Source of the DNA: CBCXVS01 sp965178525
GTDB lineage: Bacteria; Tectomicrobia; Entotheonellia; Entotheonellales; Entotheonellaceae
Reading direction: 5' to 3'
Length of the DNA stretch: 16,832 bases
NCBI GenBank assembly: GCA_965178525.1
Contig: CBCXVS010000164.1
Coordinates: forward strand, 1-16,832
In this document: positions 13,450 through 16,832 of the stretch, piece after piece
Layout of the letters: every line of letters begins with the position of its first letter
How positions within the stretch are numbered: the stretch's first letter is position 1
The notes under the pieces: generated by a model
The model's input: only the letters and a program-made list of their open reading frames with translations
The model's database searches: none
Told to the model about the DNA's origin: nothing
Position numbers and translations under genes: made by a program

Positions 13450-14667
13450 TCACAAAAGCCACGGTGGGATCTCAGCTCCAGTGCTCGATTTCCTGACGCA
13501 GTGCGTCGGTAGAACTCGCAGATTCGACAGGGTTGAGAGGGATGGCCTCGGGAACGCCTCGCTCACCGAGCCTTGGAGAGACTTCCGGCTCGGCGCGACC
13601 GCCGCGGGGCAACACAAAGGTGAATACAGCCCCGCCGGCCGTGCCGTTTTCCGCCCAGATACGGCCCCATGGCCCGCGATGATCTCGTGGCAGATTGTTA
13701 GCCCGAGGCCGGTGCCACCCGCTCCGGTCTGGGTCGTGCTGGACTGCGTGAACTTAGCAAAGATGGTGTGGCGTTCCGCCTCTGGGATACCGACCCCCTG
13801 GTCGCGTACGACCACCACGACGGCGGTTTTCTCCTGGTAGGTTCGGAGGTCGATCGTACCGCCTTCCGGCGAAAACTTGATCGCGTTACTCAGGAGATTG
13901 CGCACCACCTGCCCGATCCTGGCGGGGTCGAGAGATACGTCGATGGCGTTGTCTAGCCCGTGGAGCGTGAGTGTGAGTTGCCGGTTGGCGAGCAATGTAT
14001 GTAACTCGGCTGCCACTTGCCGAATCAGGGTATGGAGGTCGACCGTCTCGAACACGAAAGCCATCCTGCCGGCTTCAAGCTTGGCCAGATCCAGCAGGTC
14101 GTTGACGAGCGCCAGGAGCGTCTGGCCGTGTTGGTTAATCTGCGCAAAGTAGGTGTGTAGTTTGGCGCGCGGAGCGTGATCGGCCCGCGTCAGGCCCAAA
14201 TCCGCACAACTGAGGATGACGTGCAGCGGCGTGCGCAGCTCGTGGGACATGTTAGCCAGAAACTCGTTCTTGGCTCGGTTAGCCTCCTCCCCAGCTATCA
14301 AGCGCAGATAGACACGCACTTTGGCCCGGAGTTCCTCGATGTCGAAGGGCTTGCTGAGATAGTCGTCAGCCCCTGCGGCGTAGCCTTCCAGGCGCTCATC
14401 GACCGCTCCATTGGCCGACAGCATCAGGACTTTGGTGTGGCCCAAGGCGGCGTGGGACCGTAGCCGGCGGCACGTCTCATAGCCATCGATCCCCGGCATC
14501 ATAATGTCTAAGAGGATGAGATCAGGTTGGAACACGGGTGCTAGGCGGAGCGCTTCTTCTCCCGATTCGGCGCTCGCGAAGTGGTAAGCATTGCCTAGAA
14601 TCCGCTTCAGGAGGGTGATATTGTCGGGCAGATCATCCACCAGGAGAATGCGATGTGGACGTTGCAT
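13450..14667 (-). CDS. Response regulator-histidine kinase hybrid, probable frameshift near the C-terminus
   Basis: The N-terminal receiver domain has the acidic pair Asp11-Asp12, phospho-acceptor Asp54 (LILLDIMMPGIDG) and Lys106 (YLSKPF). A short linker leads to a HisKA domain with His142 (NEFLANMSHELRTPLH) and a HATPase_c domain with N box (NLLSNAIKFSPEGG), G1 (DQGVGIPEAE), F box (FAKFTQSS) and G2 (GAGGTGLGLTICHEI). After HEIIAGHG the frame loses family resemblance. One extra G in the CATGGGG run (plus-strand C at 13665-13668) would continue GRIWAENGTAGGAVFTFVLP, the normal end of a HATPase domain, and finish at TGA 13474-13472. As read, it ends at 13450 with a foreign tail. There are no membrane segments, so it is a soluble kinase. 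AAGGAA lies 7 nt before the ATG. It may sense a second protein and regulate the neighbouring FDH locus (inference). Confidence 0.88.
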   Translation of the reverse strand: MQRPHRILLVDDLPDNITLLKRILGNAYHFASAESGEEALRLAPVFQPDLILLDIMMPGIDGYETCRRLRSHAALGHTKVLMLSANGAVDERLEGYAAGADDYLSKPFDIEELRAKVRVYLRLIAGEEANRAKNEFLANMSHELRTPLHVILSCADLGLTRADHAPRAKLHTYFAQINQHGQTLLALVNDLLDLAKLEAGRMAFVFETVDLHTLIRQVAAELHTLLANRQLTLTLHGLDNAIDVSLDPARIGQVVRNLLSNAIKFSPEGGTIDLRTYQEKTAVVVVVRDQGVGIPEAERHTIFAKFTQSSTTQTGAGGTGLGLTICHEIIAGHGAVSGRKTARPAGLYSPLCCPAAVAPSRKSLQGSVSEAFPRPSLSTLSNLRVLPTHCVRKSSTGAEIPPWLL

Positions 14668-15130
14668 AGAGGTATTCCTTCTGAGCGCTCTCAGCGGCCA
14701 GACCTGTGTCCTGATGCCCCCATGTTGCCGAACGCCATGGCGCCACCATGAGCCCGTCTCTTCAAAACTGGATGGGGAGGTCTGTGATGGCTATGTTAGA
14801 GGCTGGTGAGGATTGTATCGGTTGTAGGTGTATACAGCATAAGAACGTTCCGAATGCTGGCGGCTGACCGCTACGCAGTCTTGACGTGGCAGCAAATACA
14901 ACTTCAGTAGTTGAAACTGTCCCCCATCACTCAGATCGCCTTTTTCAAGGGCTTACGCAATTTAAAATCACTTTCAACTCCTGAACTTGTCAACCACAAT
15001 TCCTCCCAACAAGCGCTACCTGAGACAAGCCCCTCAAGTTTTTCATCGATCTTACGAAAAGACCCCTGAAATGGGGAATATTTCCCGATTACCTGCCCAG
15101 ACACACCGCTTTGTCCACGGGGAGTAGGTC
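14668..15130. other. Divergent intergenic region between the kinase and HTH genes
   Basis: There is no convincing coding sequence on either strand. It contains a small stem CTGAG-CGCT-CTCAG just upstream of the kinase gene (about 14681-14694), a TTGACA on the minus strand (14993-14988) without a good -10 partner, and the near-palindrome at 15073-15086. It should hold the promoters of both divergent genes, but I cannot place them confidently. Confidence 0.6.
15073..15086. promoter_or_regulatory. Near-palindrome GGGGAATATTTCCC, possible operator
   Basis: A 14-bp site that is palindromic except for one G/T pair, centred about 50 bp upstream of the HTH gene start. Position and symmetry suit a dimeric regulator, possibly autoregulation by the HTH protein; there is no direct evidence. 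Confidence 0.35.
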
Positions 15131-15340
15131 ATGTCTGAAGCGTTTCTGACCGCATCCGAAGTAGCCGAACTTTTGAAACTCAAAGTCGACACCGTCTATG
15201 CCCTCGCGGGACAGGGGAAGCTCCCAGGCGCCAAAATCGGCGGCCAGTGGCGGTTTGTGGAATCTCAGGTCAGACAGTGGTTTGAAGCACGAACACAGGC
15301 GCCACAGATCACGATACAGACAGGGACCCAGGAGCGTTGA
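15131..15340 (+). CDS. Excisionase-family helix-turn-helix protein (69 aa)
   Basis: A short DNA-binding protein of the excisionase/MerR-like HTH_17 type. FLTASEVAELLKLKVDTVYA carries the helix-turn-helix, followed by the wing GKLPGAKIGGQWRFVESQVRQ and the end WFEARTQ. GGGGAG sits 8 nt before the ATG. Such proteins occur as excisionases of mobile elements and as stand-alone regulators. No integrase or attachment site is visible here, and the adjacent sensory genes favour a regulator (inference). The 212 bp between this gene and the next hold only small hairpins (AGCCT-AGC-AGGCT at 15364-15376; CCGCG-CGGA-CGCGG at 15403-15416), which could attenuate transcription. Confidence 0.85.
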   Translation: MSEAFLTASEVAELLKLKVDTVYALAGQGKLPGAKIGGQWRFVESQVRQWFEARTQAPQITIQTGTQER

Positions 15341-15552
15341 TCGATGGGATCGCAGCCGCTTCAAGCCTAGCAGGCTATCAGGATGGAGGCCGCCGCACCG
15401 CACCGCGCGGACGCGGCGTCTAAACTTTGCTGCCCTGGTCATATGTGCCATCCAGTGGACATAGGGCATCAGGGTACATACCAGCGCTAGCTCACAAGAC
15501 GTGTCCGACGTCACGGGGTGTAGCGCATACACATGAAGACAAGGAGTTCATT

Positions 15553-16530
15553 ATGTTCTCACAGCGCTTACTCTCCGGCCTACTCATGCTCATCGTGAGT
15601 CTGGTATGCTCGCTTCCCATCGGCCCTGCAGCCGCCAATGAAACGACCATCGGCCCACCGCAGGTGTTTGCCCGTGTCATGAAGATACAGGCTGACCTCG
15701 AACTCATACGGAACAAAATGGGAAAGCCGCAGGCTGGCTCACCCATGCTGCATATCTCCAAGGCGGCGCCCCGAGAAGTCTTCTTTCAAGCCCTGACGCT
15801 ATTTCAGAAAGCCAATCGCCTCTCCTGCGAGCAAACCCGCAAACGGGGGAAAACCCCGAAGACGCCGCAGGGGAATATTCGGCCTTCTAATGTGTTGGCT
15901 GTGGTCAACGCCGCCTGGGACCGCCTCCGCCGCGTCCAAACCTCGCTCGGTATCGACACCCCAAGCCCGGATATCGCACCCGATGCCAGCAAGACCCCCA
16001 CCGATGTCTTCAACGCCATTGTGCAGACGAACCGGCAGCTCAATCTGGTCCTCGACCAGGAGTTTACCCCCAGCCACGTGTTGCAACAGGTCGCCACGGC
16101 GGTTGAGTACACCGCCCAGCTGATCAGGCAGTTTCCCAAGGCCACGGCGCGCCCTTCCCCGCCAGAATTCCAGCCCAAGAAACGTCCGGCTGACGTCTTT
16201 AACCGGCTGATCCACTGTACCGGACAGGTGCAACAGATTATGCGGGCCTCGGGGTTGGCGATGCTGACCTTGAAGACTCATAACGCCCAAAATGTCAAGG
16301 TGACCCCAAGTGACGTCTATGACGTGGCCACCCTACTGGTGGCTGAACTTGCGCACCTCCAACGGCAGCTGCTAAATGCCACGGAGCCCCCCAAAGTCTA
16401 CCGGCGGCAACAACGTACATTTCCAGCACACGTCTACCAGCACGCGGGTGTGCTCGAAATGCAGCTGCACACGTTGCGCGCGTTGGTAGATCAACGTCCG
16501 GCTTGGCTACGTACTGCCGCGACACAATGA
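15553..16530 (+). CDS. Secreted protein with eight P-x-x-V-[FYL] helical repeats
   Basis: I cannot name this 325-aa protein. I chose ATG 15553 because AAGGAG is 6 nt upstream and a signal peptide follows at once (MFSQRLLSGLLMLIVSLVCS, cleavage near AAA-N about residue 28); longer readings from 15427 lack both. The mature part is a tandem array of helical units, each opening with P-x-x-V-F/L/Y: PQVF (36), PREVF (73), PSNVL (111), PTDVF (149), PSHVL (173), PADVF (212), PSDVY (252) and PAHVY (291). Spacing is 37-40 residues except for one 24-residue step. Each unit continues with a long amphipathic helix such as NAIVQTNRQLNLVLDQ. The array may be a periplasmic scaffold or binding protein. The next gene, 72 bp on, encodes a sensor with a periplasmic PilJ-type domain, so it could be its ligand-binding or accessory partner (inference). 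Confidence 0.8.
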   Translation: MFSQRLLSGLLMLIVSLVCSLPIGPAAANETTIGPPQVFARVMKIQADLELIRNKMGKPQAGSPMLHISKAAPREVFFQALTLFQKANRLSCEQTRKRGKTPKTPQGNIRPSNVLAVVNAAWDRLRRVQTSLGIDTPSPDIAPDASKTPTDVFNAIVQTNRQLNLVLDQEFTPSHVLQQVATAVEYTAQLIRQFPKATARPSPPEFQPKKRPADVFNRLIHCTGQVQQIMRASGLAMLTLKTHNAQNVKVTPSDVYDVATLLVAELAHLQRQLLNATEPPKVYRRQQRTFPAHVYQHAGVLEMQLHTLRALVDQRPAWLRTAATQ

Positions 16531-16602
16531 GCGTGCCTTGGTGCATCACGGAGACAGAAAGAAGGTATCCTCGACAACCCTTGAGCATAGCCGGAGGTTA
16601 TG

Positions 16603-16832
16603 ATGGTGAATATCTTCAGCTTAGGAAAATATAAAGCGATTGTCATCGCCATCGGTATCTTTATTCTCTTGATCTCGGGCGTCATGGCGATGAACTTCCT
16701 CATCTCCACGCAACTGGCCAGCGATGCGGTAGGGATCAACATCGCAGGACGACAGCGGATGCTCTCCCAGCGCTTGGTCAAAGATCTCTTAGATTTACAG
16801 AATGTGGCTCAAAATGGTGAGGATATCACGCA
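16603..16832 (+). CDS. Membrane sensor with PilJ/NarX-type N-terminal domain (partial, 3' cut by window)
   Basis: Only the first 76 codons are present. A cytoplasmic start (MVNIFSLGKYK) leads into a transmembrane helix (AIVIAIGIFILLISGVMAMN). Then comes the hallmark of the type IV pili methyl-accepting transducer/NarX sensor domain: INIAGRQRMLSQRLVKDLLD, preceded by STQLASDAVG. In NarX the corresponding helix forms the periplasmic nitrate/nitrite-binding site; in PilJ it is part of a surface-sensing chemoreceptor. The output domain lies outside the window, so histidine kinase, diguanylate cyclase and chemoreceptor are all possible. GGAGG lies 5 nt before ATG 16603; the adjacent in-frame ATG at 16600 is less well spaced. 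Confidence 0.85.
   Translation, partial: MVNIFSLGKYKAIVIAIGIFILLISGVMAMNFLISTQLASDAVGINIAGRQRMLSQRLVKDLLDLQNVAQNGEDIT

Noticed and set aside
15131..15340. HTH protein as excisionase of an integrated element
   Set aside because: No integrase, attachment-site repeat or tRNA is visible nearby, and the neighbours are sensory genes; the excisionase-type fold is common among plain regulators.
15403..15416. Terminator after the HTH gene
   Set aside because: The CCGCG-CGGA-CGCGG stem is short and lacks a following T-run, so I do not list it as a separate terminator.

Overview
The window looks like a chromosomal segment of a GC-rich Gram-negative bacterium with respiratory formate metabolism. It encodes a Tat-exported molybdenum/tungsten formate dehydrogenase with a NrfD-type quinone-reactive membrane subunit, its maturation genes, and sensory genes of the PilJ/NarX type. 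Gene content fits NC10/Nitrospirota-like or proteobacterial relatives, but nothing here (no rRNA or ribosomal protein) fixes the phylum.

Region 1 (13381 down to 1, minus strand) is one long co-directional formate dehydrogenase (FDH) locus. In transcription order it holds: a large HdrA/MvhD-like iron-sulfur protein (13348-11399), fdhD (11371-10583), an unknown 142-aa protein, a TorD-family chaperone, two small FDH-associated proteins (one a Tat-signal protein), the catalytic subunit fdhA (Cys form, 8831-5997), the four-cluster subunit fdhB (5979-5335), the NrfD-like membrane anchor (1933-944) and a secreted FG-GAP/VCBS repeat protein that runs off the left edge. A plausible sigma70-type promoter sits at 13421-13449. 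Formate would be oxidised outside the membrane by FdhA, with electrons passing through FdhB to NrfD and quinone. FdhD and the TorD-like protein would mature FdhA.

Region 2 (5319-1956) is the unusual part. It is a mosaic, largely AT-rich block of about 3.4 kb inserted between fdhB and its membrane subunit gene, with every gene on the operon strand. It carries two DUF2283 genes, each with a small partner (toxin-antitoxin-like layout). It also carries a twice-frameshifted gene with a TIR/nucleoside-deoxyribosyltransferase-like N-terminus and an unidentified C-terminal domain. Next come a stand-alone UHRF1-like SRA (YDG) modified-base reader without a nuclease domain and, 9 bp further on, a small PD-(D/E)XK nuclease-like protein. 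Short direct repeats and a 21-bp inverted repeat frame the TIR-like gene. I read this as a small defence/addiction island; the SRA plus PD-(D/E)XK pair is the best candidate for an undescribed two-gene modification-dependent restriction system.

Region 3 (13450-16832) is sensory. It holds a response regulator-histidine kinase hybrid on the minus strand with a probable 1-base indel near its end, a divergent intergenic region, a 69-aa excisionase-type HTH protein, a secreted protein built of about eight P-x-x-V-[FYL] helical repeats, and the start of a membrane sensor with a PilJ/NarX-type domain.
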